Source: Micavibrio sp. (lineage in GTDB: Bacteria > Pseudomonadota > Alphaproteobacteria > Micavibrionales > Micavibrionaceae). Taken from it: 64,000 bases of DNA. Each line of letters opens with the position of its first letter. The stretch's first letter is position 1. Positions 42,171 through 52,649 of this stretch are shown here, one piece after another. The stretch lies in NCBI GenBank assembly GCA_030824805.1, contig JAPJRC010000001.1:51252-115251 (forward strand). The letters are read 5' to 3'. The position numbers and the translations under genes were made by a program. Under the pieces are notes generated by a model that saw nothing but the letters and a program-made list of their open reading frames with translations, was not told the DNA's origin and ran no database searches.

Positions 42171-44432
42171 ATGGGTAAAATAGATATTGACGCTTTGATG
42201 CTTGAAATGACTTTGGCGGAGAAGATAGGCCAGCTTAATCTTGTAACGCCTGGTGGTGACACACTCACCGGAACCGTTACCAATGAAGGCGTTGCCGAAA
42301 AAGTACGCAACGGACAGATTGGCGGTATTTTCGGTATAAAATCTCTGGCGGCGGTGCGTTCTTTCCAGGATCTTGCGATGGAAAGCCGACTTAAAATACC
42401 GCTAATGTTCGCAGAAGATGTTATTCACGGGCATAGAACGATTTTTCCAATACCCCTGGGTATAGCCAGCACTTGGAATATGGACCTCATAGAGAAGACA
42501 GCGCGTGTGGCGGCTGGGGAAGCAAGCGCTGAAGGCATAGATCAAGTATATGCGCCAATGATAGATATTGCCCGCGATCCGCGCTGGGGCCGCATTGCGG
42601 AAAGTCCGGGAGAAGACCCGTATTTTGCCTCCCGTTATACCGAAGCATTTGTGCGCGGTTTCCAAGGCAATGAATTGTGTCATCCGCAATCGGTCATGTC
42701 CTGCCTTAAACATTTCGCGGCCTATGGAGCGGCCGAAGGAGGAAGGGATTATGACGGTGTAGATCTCAGTCCGGCCCGTTTGCACGATGTTTATATGCCG
42801 CCTTTTGTCGCGGGCATTCGCGCCGGAGCCGGTAGTGTCATGGCGGCTTTCAACACGGTGAATGGGACGCCTATGCATGCACACGCTGAGCTTATCAATG
42901 ATGTTTTAAGAAAAGCATATGGTTTCTCTGGCCTCGTCGTATCCGATTACACAGGCGTTCTCGAGCTTCTTAATCATCGCGTTGCTCGCACAGGTGAAGA
43001 TGCGGCTTTGCTCGGCATCGAGGCGGGCGTCGATGCCGACATGGTTAGCGAATTATATCTGAAGACACTGGAAGATTCTGTTTGTAACGGGCTTTTGAAA
43101 GAAAGCATCATTGATTCAGCATGCCGTCGTGTGCTGGAAGCAAAGCGTGATCTGGGCCTTTTCGAGGATCCTTACAGAAGGATGCAATCCAATCCGGTGG
43201 CTTTGGTTTCCGAACATCGCGATCTATCACGTGAGGCCGCGGCTGAATCTTGTGTGCTATTAAAAAATGACAATATTTTACCGCTTAAAAAAGCGGCACG
43301 TATCGCGCTTATAGGACCCCTTGCGAATGACAAGGTGAATATGAATGGCACTTGGGCGGTTTCCGGCAATCCCGAAAATTGCGTGACCGTTTTTGAGGGC
43401 ATGCAATCGCTATCGGGTAAACGCGGCAATATTCTTCACGCAAAAGGCGCCAATATCGTTGATGACGCCGTCTTAGCGGAAAGGTTGAATGTGCATAATC
43501 GTGAAAATTTATCCGTGAGCATTGATGCGCGAACGCCCGGCGAAATGATTGATGAGGCTGTTTCTACAGCGCAAAAAGCAGATATCATCGTGGCGATTGT
43601 CGGCGAAGCAAAAGAGCATTCCGGAGAATCTTCTTCCTGTACATCGATCATTATACCTGAAGAGCAAAAGAAGCTGTTGCGCGCTCTGAAAGAGACTGGA
43701 AGGCCTCTGGTGGCGGTTGTAATGACGGGCCGCCCACTGGTGTTATCGGAGGAAAATAAACTGGCGGATGCCATTTTGGTGTCTTGGTTCGGTGGTACAG
43801 AAGCAGGAAATGGTATTGCCGATATTTTATATGGTGCTGTCAATCCATCAGGAAAGCTAACGGCAACCTTTCCTTATAGTGAAGGGCAGATACCCGCCTA
43901 TTACGCGCATGAACCCACGGGCAGGCCTTATGAAGGAAAATTCCAGAAATTCCGCAACGGCTATGTAGACATGCCGGACGATGTCTCCCACAAAACAGGA
44001 CTATACCCATTTGGCTTCGGCCTTTCTTACACGACATTCCAACACCAAACGCCCAAAATTTCTGTTAATGCGGATGAAAGCGAAGTTTGCATTGAAACAG
44101 TTGTTTCAAACACAGGAAAGCGTTCCGGCAAAGAAGTCGTTCAGCTTTACGTGACAGACCTGGCCGCACGCTCCAGCAGGCCTGTCAGGGAACTCAAAGG
44201 ATTTGAAAAGATAGAATTGCAGCCGGGTGAATCCCGGAACGTTGTCTTTACGGTGCGCCGTGAGGATATGTCATATTCAGTTGCCCAGAATTTGGGCAGT
44301 ACAGCGCGCCGTTGGGAAGAGGGAGACTTTATATTTTCTACCGGACCTAATTCTCAACAACTACAGGATGCTTCTTTCTACTGGCATGCGCCTACAAAAA
44401 ATAAATTTATCAATTACGACCTTTCTTTGTGA
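42171..44432 (+). CDS. bglX: GH3 beta-glucosidase
   Basis: Hydrolyses terminal beta-glucosyl residues from oligosaccharides. The (beta/alpha)8 domain (about residues 1-330) has FAEDVIHGHRTIFP, ARDPRWGRIAESPGEDPYF, CLKHFAAYGA and the nucleophile aspartate in LVVSDYTGVLEL near residue 258. The sandwich domain (about 370-580) carries ESCVLLKND and the acid-bearing GEAKEHSGE. A C-terminal fibronectin-III-like domain closes the protein (GKEVVQLYV...RPVRELKGFEKI). Length 753. No signal peptide: a cytoplasmic enzyme, unlike most BglX proteins. Start ATG 42171 with AGGA 6 bp away. Ten bases separate it from the GH144 gene. Confidence 0.92.
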   Translation: MGKIDIDALMLEMTLAEKIGQLNLVTPGGDTLTGTVTNEGVAEKVRNGQIGGIFGIKSLAAVRSFQDLAMESRLKIPLMFAEDVIHGHRTIFPIPLGIASTWNMDLIEKTARVAAGEASAEGIDQVYAPMIDIARDPRWGRIAESPGEDPYFASRYTEAFVRGFQGNELCHPQSVMSCLKHFAAYGAAEGGRDYDGVDLSPARLHDVYMPPFVAGIRAGAGSVMAAFNTVNGTPMHAHAELINDVLRKAYGFSGLVVSDYTGVLELLNHRVARTGEDAALLGIEAGVDADMVSELYLKTLEDSVCNGLLKESIIDSACRRVLEAKRDLGLFEDPYRRMQSNPVALVSEHRDLSREAAAESCVLLKNDNILPLKKAARIALIGPLANDKVNMNGTWAVSGNPENCVTVFEGMQSLSGKRGNILHAKGANIVDDAVLAERLNVHNRENLSVSIDARTPGEMIDEAVSTAQKADIIVAIVGEAKEHSGESSSCTSIIIPEEQKKLLRALKETGRPLVAVVMTGRPLVLSEENKLADAILVSWFGGTEAGNGIADILYGAVNPSGKLTATFPYSEGQIPAYYAHEPTGRPYEGKFQKFRNGYVDMPDDVSHKTGLYPFGFGLSYTTFQHQTPKISVNADESEVCIETVVSNTGKRSGKEVVQLYVTDLAARSSRPVRELKGFEKIELQPGESRNVVFTVRREDMSYSVAQNLGSTARRWEEGDFIFSTGPNSQQLQDASFYWHAPTKNKFINYDLSL

Positions 44433-44442
44433 AGGAGGCACT

Positions 44443-45858
44443 ATGAATCTACGCGCGAATTTCGAAAAAAACAGCAATGGAGAAACGCTGATAACCCCCG
44501 TCGGGATTATAAAGGGGTTGGATGATAAAGATCTTCTAGATGTTGTTCAGCGGCAAACCCTGCGCTATTTCTGGGATTACGGGCACCCGCTTTGTGGGAT
44601 GGCGCGCGAACGCAGGACGGACGAGAAATACACGCTGTATGATTGTGCTGAAACAGTTACGACAGGCGGAACCGGGTTCGGCGTCATGGCCATGATCGCT
44701 GGTGTAGAGCGCGGTTGGCTTAAGCGCGGAGAAGTGCGCAATCGTGTTGAACGTATTGTAGGTTTTCTGGAGCAGGTCGGGACTCACCATGGTGTTTTTC
44801 CGCATTTCATAGACGGCAGGACGGCAAAAGCGAATTTCTTTAAAACCATGGGTGAGGGAGAAGATGAAGTCTCTGTTCCCGTTGCCGAAAACGGTGGCAA
44901 TCTTGTAGAAACCGCCTTTCTATTCATGGGGCTTTTAAGCGCCCGCCAGTATTTTTCGCGCCATACGCCGCTGGAAGAAAACTTGCGCGACAGAATCAAT
45001 ACGCTCTGGAAAAAGATAGAATGGGATTCACATCTCACACCCGACGGTAAAAACCTGCAATGGCTTAACCACCCTGACACAGGGCTGGGCGAATGGCCGG
45101 TAACGGGATGGAACGAAGCACTCGTTACGCACATAATGGCGGCTGCATCCCCCACGCATCCAGTTCCTGAAAGTGTCTATAAAACAGGTTGGTCGAGCGG
45201 CCGGGATTTCTACAAGAATGGCGAAACCCGTTACGACCAAAAGTTAATGTTAGGCCCTCCTGGAGGCGGGCCTTTGTTTTTCTCGCATTACTCTTTTCTG
45301 GGACTAGATCCGCGCGGATTAAAAGACACGAATGCCGATTACTGGCAGCAAAATATCTCCCACACATTGATAAACCGCGCTTATTGTGTGGAGAATCCCC
45401 GCGGTCATCAAGGATACCAGGCAAACTGTTGGGGTCTTACCGCAAGCGATAATCCGCAAGGGTACAATGTGCACAAACCTGATTGTGATCATCCTGATAT
45501 AGGTTCTTCCGATGATGGTACGATCGCGCCCACAGCCGCTCTGTCATCCTTACCGTACACACCCATTCACTCTATGGAAGTGTTGCGACATCTTTATGAT
45601 GACCGTGGTGATGAATTGTGGTCGGAATTTGGATTTGCCGATGCTTTTAATCCCTCACAAAACTGGGTTGCGCAGAGTCATCTGGCGATTGATCAGGGCC
45701 CTATCGTGGTCATGATTGAAAACCATCGTTCTGGTCTGTTGTGGAATTTGTTTATGTCATGTCCGGAAATTACAAACGCGCTCGACAGGCTGGGCTTTGA
45801 AAGTCCGCATATACAGAAACGAAAGCCTGAGATTAGACCCTTCCTAGAGCCGGCTTAG
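44443..45858 (+). CDS. 'Glucoamylase' PF10091 protein, GH144 type (putative beta-1,2-glucanase)
   Basis: An (alpha/alpha)6 protein of the PF10091 'putative glucoamylase' group, in which GH144 endo-beta-1,2-glucanases have been characterised. The opening is typical: LLDVVQRQTLRYFWDYGHP...ARERR, then TGGTGFGVMAMIAGVERGW, then ENGGNLVETAFLFMGLL and LGEWPVTGWNEAL. FSHYSFLGLDPRGLKD and NCWGLTASDNPQGY follow, and DDGTIAPTAALSSLPYTP, SQNWVAQSHLAIDQGPIVVMIEN (split at HLA) close it. Length 471, no signal peptide. Start ATG 44443 with AAGGAGG. It forms an operon with GH3, which fits stepwise breakdown of beta-1,2-glucan. The 3' end overlaps the GH15 gene by 26 bp. Confidence 0.85.
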   Translation: MNLRANFEKNSNGETLITPVGIIKGLDDKDLLDVVQRQTLRYFWDYGHPLCGMARERRTDEKYTLYDCAETVTTGGTGFGVMAMIAGVERGWLKRGEVRNRVERIVGFLEQVGTHHGVFPHFIDGRTAKANFFKTMGEGEDEVSVPVAENGGNLVETAFLFMGLLSARQYFSRHTPLEENLRDRINTLWKKIEWDSHLTPDGKNLQWLNHPDTGLGEWPVTGWNEALVTHIMAAASPTHPVPESVYKTGWSSGRDFYKNGETRYDQKLMLGPPGGGPLFFSHYSFLGLDPRGLKDTNADYWQQNISHTLINRAYCVENPRGHQGYQANCWGLTASDNPQGYNVHKPDCDHPDIGSSDDGTIAPTAALSSLPYTPIHSMEVLRHLYDDRGDELWSEFGFADAFNPSQNWVAQSHLAIDQGPIVVMIENHRSGLLWNLFMSCPEITNALDRLGFESPHIQKRKPEIRPFLEPA

Positions 45859-47107
45859 TGCGCAAAGCTTCCTGGCGCGCATGAGTGGCGGATAAAAAAG
45901 CAGCATAACTCCATGTTAAATGCTTGGCCGAAACAGGTTGTCCATTCACACGGTCGAACTGTTCTGACAAGGATCCATCGGCAGGGATATAGTCTCGTAA
46001 AGCCGTAAGTATGGCATCGCCTTTATCAAAAGTGCCTTTGGATTTTTTGTAATAATATTCTGCTAGCGAGAAGCAGGTGGGAAACCAAGGATTGTTGCCG
46101 AAATAACGGTCCTCCGGATTGCGTCCGATCAAGGCAACGGTTTTTTCTTTGTTGATTTCATAGACATTCGCAAAGTAGGACTCGATGGCCGCAACAGTGC
46201 TTTGCAATTTCGTATCCTGCAAAGAATGGGAACCGTATGGAAGATCGGCGTGCAGGGCTGCCATGAACTGCCCTGCATCAAACATCGAGGGCAAAGATCT
46301 TAAAGACCTGTAATATCCGGCATTGTCATCCCAGTGCTTATCCAAGTTCGTTTTAAGAACAAGTATTGGTTTGTCCGCACCGTTTATATAATTTTTTCCA
46401 TGATGCAGGGCGCCGAGCTGGCATAAACTTGTAAAATAATGCTGATCTATCTGATGGTCTTCTTCCCATGGACCTATACAGGCGCTGTCGGCGTGTTTCA
46501 GGGTAAAGCTGAGATCTTTTTCCAAAAGATTTGCAACCGTTCCCTTGCACTCCGAGAAATAAGAAAGGTATTTAAGGCAAGCAAGTGCTCTGAGGGCAGG
46601 GCCATCCAGCTGTGGTCGCGCCCAGTTTTGCAGGTCTGGCGTTCCGTCGGGATTAAAGCGCGGTTCTTTTAAAAGCGTATCCCCATTAAGTTGAGAAAGC
46701 TCCCCATTGCTACGCAGATACTGGTGCAGTTCCTCCCGCGTGCTAGACAGCAGAGGATTGCCTTCACTGCTATTTCCAGTTTGCAGGCTGGTCAGAGAAA
46801 AGCTGACGTAATCTATGAATGTTTGAGCCCATACTTCTCTTTCGTTTTTGTCTTTTTCTGTAAGTGCAAGATCGACGATGCTACTCATAACAATCGCAGA
46901 GTCCCGAACCCAATGGTAAAAATAATCCGGTTCCGGATCCCAGTGCGCGGACACCGGAGATGCAAGCACGGAGCCTTTCACCGGGCGAACCGTTTGGGAA
47001 AAAGCTTCGCGTACATGGATAAGATGTGTGGCAGATATGCTCTCGCGCAGGCGTTGCTTACAGATTTCCCGCTGGTTTTCTATCCATTTTTCCAAATTAT
47101 CGCTCAT
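45833..47107 (-). CDS. GH15 glucoamylase-type glycosidase
   Basis: An inverting alpha-glucosidase that releases glucose from alpha-glucans or oligosaccharides. The family opening SPVSAHWDPEPDYFYHWVRDSAIVM lies near residues 50-75 (split at DYF). The general-acid block is IGPWEEDHQIDQHYFTSL, and the general-base block GSLSEQFDRVNGQPVSAKHLTWSYA is at the C-terminus. Length 424, no signal peptide. Start ATG 47107 overlaps the hydrolase stop by 4 bases, so the two are coupled. The 80 extra residues of the longer frame are rejected. It may supply an alpha-linked branch of the same glucan locus. Confidence 0.85.
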   Translation of the reverse strand: MSDNLEKWIENQREICKQRLRESISATHLIHVREAFSQTVRPVKGSVLASPVSAHWDPEPDYFYHWVRDSAIVMSSIVDLALTEKDKNEREVWAQTFIDYVSFSLTSLQTGNSSEGNPLLSSTREELHQYLRSNGELSQLNGDTLLKEPRFNPDGTPDLQNWARPQLDGPALRALACLKYLSYFSECKGTVANLLEKDLSFTLKHADSACIGPWEEDHQIDQHYFTSLCQLGALHHGKNYINGADKPILVLKTNLDKHWDDNAGYYRSLRSLPSMFDAGQFMAALHADLPYGSHSLQDTKLQSTVAAIESYFANVYEINKEKTVALIGRNPEDRYFGNNPWFPTCFSLAEYYYKKSKGTFDKGDAILTALRDYIPADGSLSEQFDRVNGQPVSAKHLTWSYAAFLSATHARQEALRTKPALGRV

Positions 47108-47931
47108 GGAGCAGGAACCCGCTTTGGCTGAACAGTATTCAAGCGCTGAGGCTTTACTATAGAGAGATCTTCGAGCCTGCCTATACAATTCGATAGAATT
47201 TTAGGAACCGATTCTCCGACAAGGCAATGGTGTTCATTCTCAAGAACGAGCATATCGGCACGGTTGGGTAGTGCATCATAAAAGGCGCGGACATGCTGAG
47301 GTGTTGTCAGAGTATCATCAGTTCCGACAGCAACAGTGACAGGCATGTGAAGCTTGTCTATTACCGTGTATATACTATGTTGTGGCCATTCCGTTAAAGA
47401 GAACGGGCATTCTTCTTTGAGGCTTTGAATGCCGCCCGGATGAACAGATATATCCCCGCGGTTCAATATATGTCGCACACCGTCTGTAAATGGAGCGACA
47501 GCAAGAACATGCTCTGTAATGGAATTGTACGTGGTCGCTGCCAGAAATGCCGCAGCATAACCGCCCATGCTATGTCCGCAAAGCGCTATACCTTTTCCCT
47601 GCCATCCGAGAGAATTGTGAGATTCTTTGGCCCATTCTATTGTTCTTTTGCAATCCTGGATGTGAGTGGAAATTAAAAATCCTTTTCCTGTTCCCGCGCT
47701 ATCATTCCAATCCGAGTTGCGCAGGTTAGGGGATACAACCAGATAACCTCTTATAAGGTAAGGCTCTATCATTTTACAAAGATGGGGGGAATCCGATGTC
47801 CCGTTCCTCCCATGAAAAACAAATGCGATTTTGGAGAGATCATGTCGTTCAGGATAAAAGACGTCCACGGTCATGTGGTCGTCTTGTATATCTGAAGCTG
47901 GATTTCCCAAAGTTGTACGCGTTCGGTTCAT
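47104..47931 (-). CDS. Alpha/beta hydrolase (dienelactone-hydrolase/S9-like)
   Basis: A soluble alpha/beta hydrolase, probably an esterase acting on a sugar ester or similar. The oxyanion region is AFVFHGRNGTSDSPH near residue 36, and the nucleophile elbow CGHSMGGYAAAF near 118-129. An aspartate in AVGTDDTLT and a histidine in LENEHHCLVG near the C-terminus complete a likely triad. Length 275. There is no signal peptide. It is coupled to GH15 by a 4-base overlap, which suggests a shared substrate, such as acylated glucan. The first 20 residues are polar and poorly conserved in look. Confidence 0.8.
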   Translation of the reverse strand: MNRTRTTLGNPASDIQDDHMTVDVFYPERHDLSKIAFVFHGRNGTSDSPHLCKMIEPYLIRGYLVVSPNLRNSDWNDSAGTGKGFLISTHIQDCKRTIEWAKESHNSLGWQGKGIALCGHSMGGYAAAFLAATTYNSITEHVLAVAPFTDGVRHILNRGDISVHPGGIQSLKEECPFSLTEWPQHSIYTVIDKLHMPVTVAVGTDDTLTTPQHVRAFYDALPNRADMLVLENEHHCLVGESVPKILSNCIGRLEDLSIVKPQRLNTVQPKRVPAP

Positions 47932-48055
47932 ATATTACCCCGGATCACAAGATCATAAGGTCAATAGATAAACGTTCAAGGCGCAGCGCAGCATTTGAAT
48001 ATGCTTTATTTGAAAGTACTGGCTAATTGTGTGGCGCGCGCTATCGCCAAATGCA

Positions 48056-49396
48056 TCAATCTTTGTGTTTTTGGGTTCTACCCGGATCTGTCAAGGCAAA
48101 GGCTGCGAGGGTGCACAAGGCTCCGGAAAGAAGATAAGCGCCGGATGCCATCAAGCCGAAATTCGAAGCCAGCAGCAATGCTGCCAGCGGTGCAAAACCT
48201 GCGCCGAACAGCCATGCGAGATCGGATGTAAGTGCCGATGCCGTGTAACGGTATTCTTGAGAAAATTTCGATGCGAGCGAGCCTGATGATTGACCAAAGG
48301 AAAGCCCGAGCAAAATAAAGCCGACAAACATAAACACTATTTCAGATATTTCGTTTCCGCTTTCCAGCAGCTGCGGCGCGAAACCGCTGAAGGCCGCGAT
48401 GGCGCCAGCTGTGAATATCAGCAAAGAGCGACGACCCGCTCTGTCGGCAATAATTCCCGATGCAATAACGGCGAGTGTACCGAGTATGGCCGCAACCATT
48501 TCAATGACCAAAAAGCGGGCCGCGCTGTTCTGCGTAAAAAGAAATACCCAGGAGAGGGGAAAAACGGTTACCATATGGAACAGAGCGAAACTGGCCAATG
48601 GCGCGAATGCACCGGCCAGAATATTTTTCCCCTCTTTCTTGATTGTCGGCACCACCGAAGTCGGCACCAGTCCTTGCCTTTCAAAAAGTTCTTTGTATTC
48701 AGGGGTCATGATCGTGCGAAGACGCGCGAACAAAGCAACCACATTAATGGCAAATGCGACAATAAATGTATAACGCCATCCCCAGCCTGTGAAATCTTCG
48801 GCTGATAGGTTGTGCAACAAGAAGGCGAACAATGCGCTTGCAACAACAAGTCCAACCATTGCCCCCAGCTGTGGCAGCATAGCGTACCAGCCGCGTCTGT
48901 GCTGTTTTACGGTGAGCGCCAGCAAGGAGGCCAAACCATCCCATGTCCCACCCCACGCAAGACCTTGCCCGATACGGCAAGTCGCCAGAACCGCGATCGA
49001 GAATGCTCCGAAATTTTCATAGGAAGGCAATAAGGTCAACGCAACGGTGGATGTGCCGAGTATGAACAGTGCCGCGGTCATTTTGACGCTGCGCCCGAAA
49101 CGGCGGTCAATTTCCATGAACAATATTGTGCCGATTGGACGGGCAATAAACGCCAGCGAAAAGATTGCAAAAGAATAAATCATCGCCTGGTATGGCTCCG
49201 CAAAGGAAAACACCAGTTGCGGGAAAACCAGCACCGAGGCGATGGCAAAAACGAAGAAATCAAAGAATTCGGATATGCGTCCAATAATTACGCCAATCGC
49301 AATATCGCTGGGGTGGACAGAATGCTTTCCACCCGCATGAAGGCGGCGTACGTCTTTTTCCAGAGTCGTATCGGCTGGGGCTTGCGTCTGGCTCAC
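48056..49396 (-). CDS. MFS permease, MHS (metabolite:H+ symporter) type
   Basis: Twelve membrane segments and the MHS-like opening IGVIIGRISEFFDFFVFAIASVLVFP (split at EFFD) near residues 34-60. MEIDRRFGRSVKM and GIIADRAGRRS are the two loop motifs. MHS members import organic acids, betaines and related compounds with protons. Length 446. It lies 107 bp from the divergent cyoA gene and 124 bp before the hydrolase-GH15 pair. Similar permeases are found next to cyo operons elsewhere, so a link to either neighbour is possible. The substrate is unknown. Confidence 0.82.
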   Translation of the reverse strand: MSQTQAPADTTLEKDVRRLHAGGKHSVHPSDIAIGVIIGRISEFFDFFVFAIASVLVFPQLVFSFAEPYQAMIYSFAIFSLAFIARPIGTILFMEIDRRFGRSVKMTAALFILGTSTVALTLLPSYENFGAFSIAVLATCRIGQGLAWGGTWDGLASLLALTVKQHRRGWYAMLPQLGAMVGLVVASALFAFLLHNLSAEDFTGWGWRYTFIVAFAINVVALFARLRTIMTPEYKELFERQGLVPTSVVPTIKKEGKNILAGAFAPLASFALFHMVTVFPLSWVFLFTQNSAARFLVIEMVAAILGTLAVIASGIIADRAGRRSLLIFTAGAIAAFSGFAPQLLESGNEISEIVFMFVGFILLGLSFGQSSGSLASKFSQEYRYTASALTSDLAWLFGAGFAPLAALLLASNFGLMASGAYLLSGALCTLAAFALTDPGRTQKHKD

Positions 49397-49503
49397 AAAT
49401 CAGATCCTTCTAAAACAAGATTATATAGGCCCATTAAAATATGGCGATATTGGATAAATTGTCCTATACCGCTATGCAGCAAAAAAGGCTATAGATAAGT
49501 GTC

Positions 49504-50637
49504 ATGATCAATAAATTTAAAAAAATACCAGCAATAACGGCATTACTGGCTTTAACGCCCTGGCTAACTGGCTGTAAAACCATTGTGCTTTTCCCCCACG
49601 GGGATATAGCCGCCCAGCAGGCTGATTTGCTCATGGCCTCGGTCTGGCTGATGCTTATCATCATATTGCCTGTTATGGGCTTGACGATTTTCTTTGCCTG
49701 GAAATACCGTGAAACGAATAGGGAGGCTCGGTATGAGCCGGACTGGGACCACTCGACCAAGCTGGAACTTGCTATCTGGGCAGCGCCCCTTCTCATTATT
49801 ATATGTCTCGGCGCCATGACATGGGTGGGCACGCACTTGCTCGACCCCTACCGCCCATTATCCCGGATTTCGGCGCAAAAGCCCTTGCAGGATGAAAAAT
49901 CCATAGAAATCAACGTGGTGGCATTAGACTGGAAATGGCTGTTTATCTACCCCGAGCAAGGAATCGCTTCGGTCAATGAACTGGCTGTTCCGACCGATCG
50001 CCCTATTCATTTCCGTCTGACTTCCTCCTCGGTGATGAACTCGTTCTATGTCCCAGCGATGGCAGGCATGATCTATACGATGCCGGGCATGGAAACCAAA
50101 CTCCATGCCGTCATGAACAAAGACGGCGTGTATGAAGGATTTTCTGCTAACTACAGCGGCGACGGTTTCTCCCGTATGCGGTTCAAAGCACACAGCCTGG
50201 ATGAAGCAGCTTTCAATAGCTGGGTCAGGAAAGTCCGTGCCGAAGCAAAAACGCTCGACGGGCCTGCCTATCTCAAACTGGAACGCCCCAGTGAAAATGT
50301 TGCCGTAACATATTACGGCAAAGTTGAATCGGATCTATATCCCAAAATAATCAATATGTGTGTTGAACCCGGCAAGATGTGTATGGGTGAAATGATGGCA
50401 ATCGATGAACGCGGCGGCGCAGGCCTCGCAGGCCTGATGCTGGCTGAACGCGTGACATACGACAAAAACAGAGCGCGCGGTACTTTTTTGATGTCAACCG
50501 GATATGATTTCTCCGCACTCTGTTCGGCAGATCCGGCACTCGAGCTTTCGCGCGATCCAATCACACGTGTACCAGAGTTGACTCCTTTAATGAGCCATAA
50601 TCTTTTGATCCCTGTTTCTACCCGCATGATGCAGTAA
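49504..50637 (+). CDS. cyoA: Cytochrome bo3 ubiquinol oxidase subunit II
   Basis: Subunit II of the proton-pumping quinol oxidase. A lipoprotein signal (ALTPWLTGC, Cys near residue 24) is followed by two membrane segments (about 42-70 and 90-112), then a periplasmic cupredoxin-like domain with [23 protein letters not shown] (split at PEQ). The CuA ligands of cytochrome c oxidases are absent, as expected of a quinol oxidase: [23 protein letters not shown]-terminal 110-residue extension (CyoA CAP domain) is present. Length 377. The stop is 4 bases before cyoB. Confidence 0.96.
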   Translation: MINKFKKIPAITALLALTPWLTGCKTIVLFPHGDIAAQQADLLMASVWLMLIIILPVMGLTIFFAWKYRETNREARYEPDWDHSTKLELAIWAAPLLIIICLGAMTWVGTHLLDPYRPLSRISAQKPLQDEKSIEINVVALDWKWLFIYPEQGIASVNELAVPTDRPIHFRLTSSSVMNSFYVPAMAGMIYTMPGMETKLHAVMNKDGVYEGFSANYSGDGFSRMRFKAHSLDEAAFNSWVRKVRAEAKTLDGPAYLKLERPSENVAVTYYGKVESDLYPKIINMCVEPGKMCMGEMMAIDERGGAGLAGLMLAERVTYDKNRARGTFLMSTGYDFSALCSADPALELSRDPITRVPELTPLMSHNLLIPVSTRMMQ

Positions 50638-50641
50638 AAAA

Positions 50642-52645
50642 ATGACCATAAATCCTGAAATACTTGAATTTGTCTTTGGGCGCTTGAGCCTCCATTCGCT
50701 TCCGTTGCACGAGCCCATCCTTATTGTGACATTTGCTGTCGTCGCATTGGGCGGTCTTGCCGTTATCGGTGCTATGACCTACTTCAAACTTTGGGGATGG
50801 TTATGGCGCGAATGGCTTACAACCGTCGACCACAAGAAAATAGGGATCATGTACATGATCCTGGGCCTCATTATGCTTTTGCGCGGTTTCGCCGATGCGA
50901 TCATGATGCGCATACAGCAAGCAATAGCTTTCGGCGGTTCGGAAGGTTATCTAAACGCTCACCATTATGACCAGATATTTACGGCCCACGGCGTTATTAT
51001 GATCTTCTTTGTCGCGATGCCGCTAGTGACAGGTCTGATGAACTACCTTGTCCCGCTGCAGATCGGCGCACGCGATGTTGCATTCCCTTTCTTGAACAAT
51101 TTCAGCTTCTGGATGACCGTAGCAGGTGCAGTGCTTGTCATGGCTTCGCTTTTTATAGGTGAATTCGCGCGCACGGGCTGGCTGGCATATCCCCCGCTTT
51201 CGGGAAGCGCTTACAGCCCCGGGGTCGGAGTTGATTACTATCTCTGGGCTTTACAGATAGCGGGGATAGGAACCACGTTGTCTGGAATAAACCTGATAGC
51301 GACTATCGTAAAAATGCGGGCGCCGGGCATGACGCTCATGAAAATGCCCATCTTTACCTGGACGTCGCTCTGCACAAACGTTCTCATCGTTGCGACATTC
51401 CCTGTTCTGGCTGCAACTTTGGCACTGCTGACGCTTGATCGTTATGTCGGCACAAACTTCTTCACAAACGATCTAGGCGGTAATGCCATGATGTATGTGA
51501 ACCTGATATGGATCTGGGGGCATCCAGAAGTTTACATCCTCATTCTGCCGATATTCGGTATTTATTCCGAGGTTGTATCAACCTTCTGCCGCAAGCGTCT
51601 GTTCGGTTATAGCTCAATGGTGTACGCAACTGTCGTTATCACCATCCTGTCCTATCTCGTCTGGCTGCACCATTTCTTCACGATGGGATCCGGCGCAAGC
51701 GTAAACTCCTTCTTTGGTATTACGACCATGATTATCTCGATTCCGACAGGAGCAAAGATCTTCAACTGGTTGTTCACAATGTACCGTGGTCGTATCAATT
51801 TTGATCTGCCCATGATGTGGACCCTGGCCTTTATGCTTGTGTTTGTCATCGGCGGCATGACGGGTGTTATGCTGGCAGTGCCTCCCGCTGACTTTGTTCT
51901 TCACAACAGTCTTTTCCTCGTAGCCCACTTTCACAACGTTATTATCGGCGGTGTGCTTTTCGGTTTGTTTGCGGGAATTTACTACTGGTTTCCAAAGGCT
52001 TTCGGATTCCGTCTCGATCCGTTCTGGGGTAAAGTCTCTTTCTGGTTCTGGATCGTGGGTTATCACTTCGCCTTTATTCCGCTTTACGTGCTTGGATTGA
52101 TGGGTGTGACCCGCCGCATGCGTGTGTTCGATGACCCTTCGTTGCAAATATGGTTTGTAATTGCGGCTTTTGGCGCTTTCCTGATCGCAATCGGTATCGC
52201 AGCCTTCCTTATCCAGATCGCGGTCAGCTTCATGCGCCGTGAACAATTGCGCGATCACACAGGTGACCCATGGAATGGTCGCACACTGGAATGGGCAACC
52301 TCCTCGCCGCCGCCCGCTTACAACTTTGCCCATACGCCGGTCATACATGATACCGATGCGTGGTGGGATATGAAGAACCGCGGCTACCAACGCCCCCTCA
52401 AGGATTTTAATGACATTCACATGCCATCAAACACAGGCACAGGCGTAATTATCGGCGGACTGAGCACCGTATGCGGTTTTGCCCTGATATGGTATATGTG
52501 GTGGCTTGCTGCAATAAGCTTCGTGGCAATCATAGCCTATTCCATCTTCCACACCTTTAACTATAAGCGCGATTACCACATCCTTGCTTCGGATGTCACA
52601 CTCGCCGAAGACGCGCGCACGGCTCTTTTAAATGGAAAGGCCTAA
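50642..52645 (+). CDS. cyoB: Cytochrome bo3 ubiquinol oxidase subunit I
   Basis: The catalytic subunit with haem b, haem o3 and CuB. Haem and copper ligands are seen in [24 protein letters not shown] (CuB His and the cross-linked Tyr), LHHFFTMG, and [11 protein letters not shown]. Fifteen membrane segments are expected. Length 667, like E. coli CyoB (663). It begins four bases after cyoA and ends four bases before cyoC. Genes for haem O synthase (cyoE) are not in this operon. Confidence 0.98.
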   Translation: MTINPEILEFVFGRLSLHSLPLHEPILIVTFAVVALGGLAVIGAMTYFKLWGWLWREWLTTVDHKKIGIMYMILGLIMLLRGFADAIMMRIQQAIAFGGSEGYLNAHHYDQIFTAHGVIMIFFVAMPLVTGLMNYLVPLQIGARDVAFPFLNNFSFWMTVAGAVLVMASLFIGEFARTGWLAYPPLSGSAYSPGVGVDYYLWALQIAGIGTTLSGINLIATIVKMRAPGMTLMKMPIFTWTSLCTNVLIVATFPVLAATLALLTLDRYVGTNFFTNDLGGNAMMYVNLIWIWGHPEVYILILPIFGIYSEVVSTFCRKRLFGYSSMVYATVVITILSYLVWLHHFFTMGSGASVNSFFGITTMIISIPTGAKIFNWLFTMYRGRINFDLPMMWTLAFMLVFVIGGMTGVMLAVPPADFVLHNSLFLVAHFHNVIIGGVLFGLFAGIYYWFPKAFGFRLDPFWGKVSFWFWIVGYHFAFIPLYVLGLMGVTRRMRVFDDPSLQIWFVIAAFGAFLIAIGIAAFLIQIAVSFMRREQLRDHTGDPWNGRTLEWATSSPPPAYNFAHTPVIHDTDAWWDMKNRGYQRPLKDFNDIHMPSNTGTGVIIGGLSTVCGFALIWYMWWLAAISFVAIIAYSIFHTFNYKRDYHILASDVTLAEDARTALLNGKA

Positions 52646-52649
52646 GGCC

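Noticed and set aside
40188..49396. Glucan locus as a mobile island
   Set aside because: Codon use and base make-up look like the neighbours, and no mobility gene or flanking repeat was seen, so recent transfer cannot be claimed.
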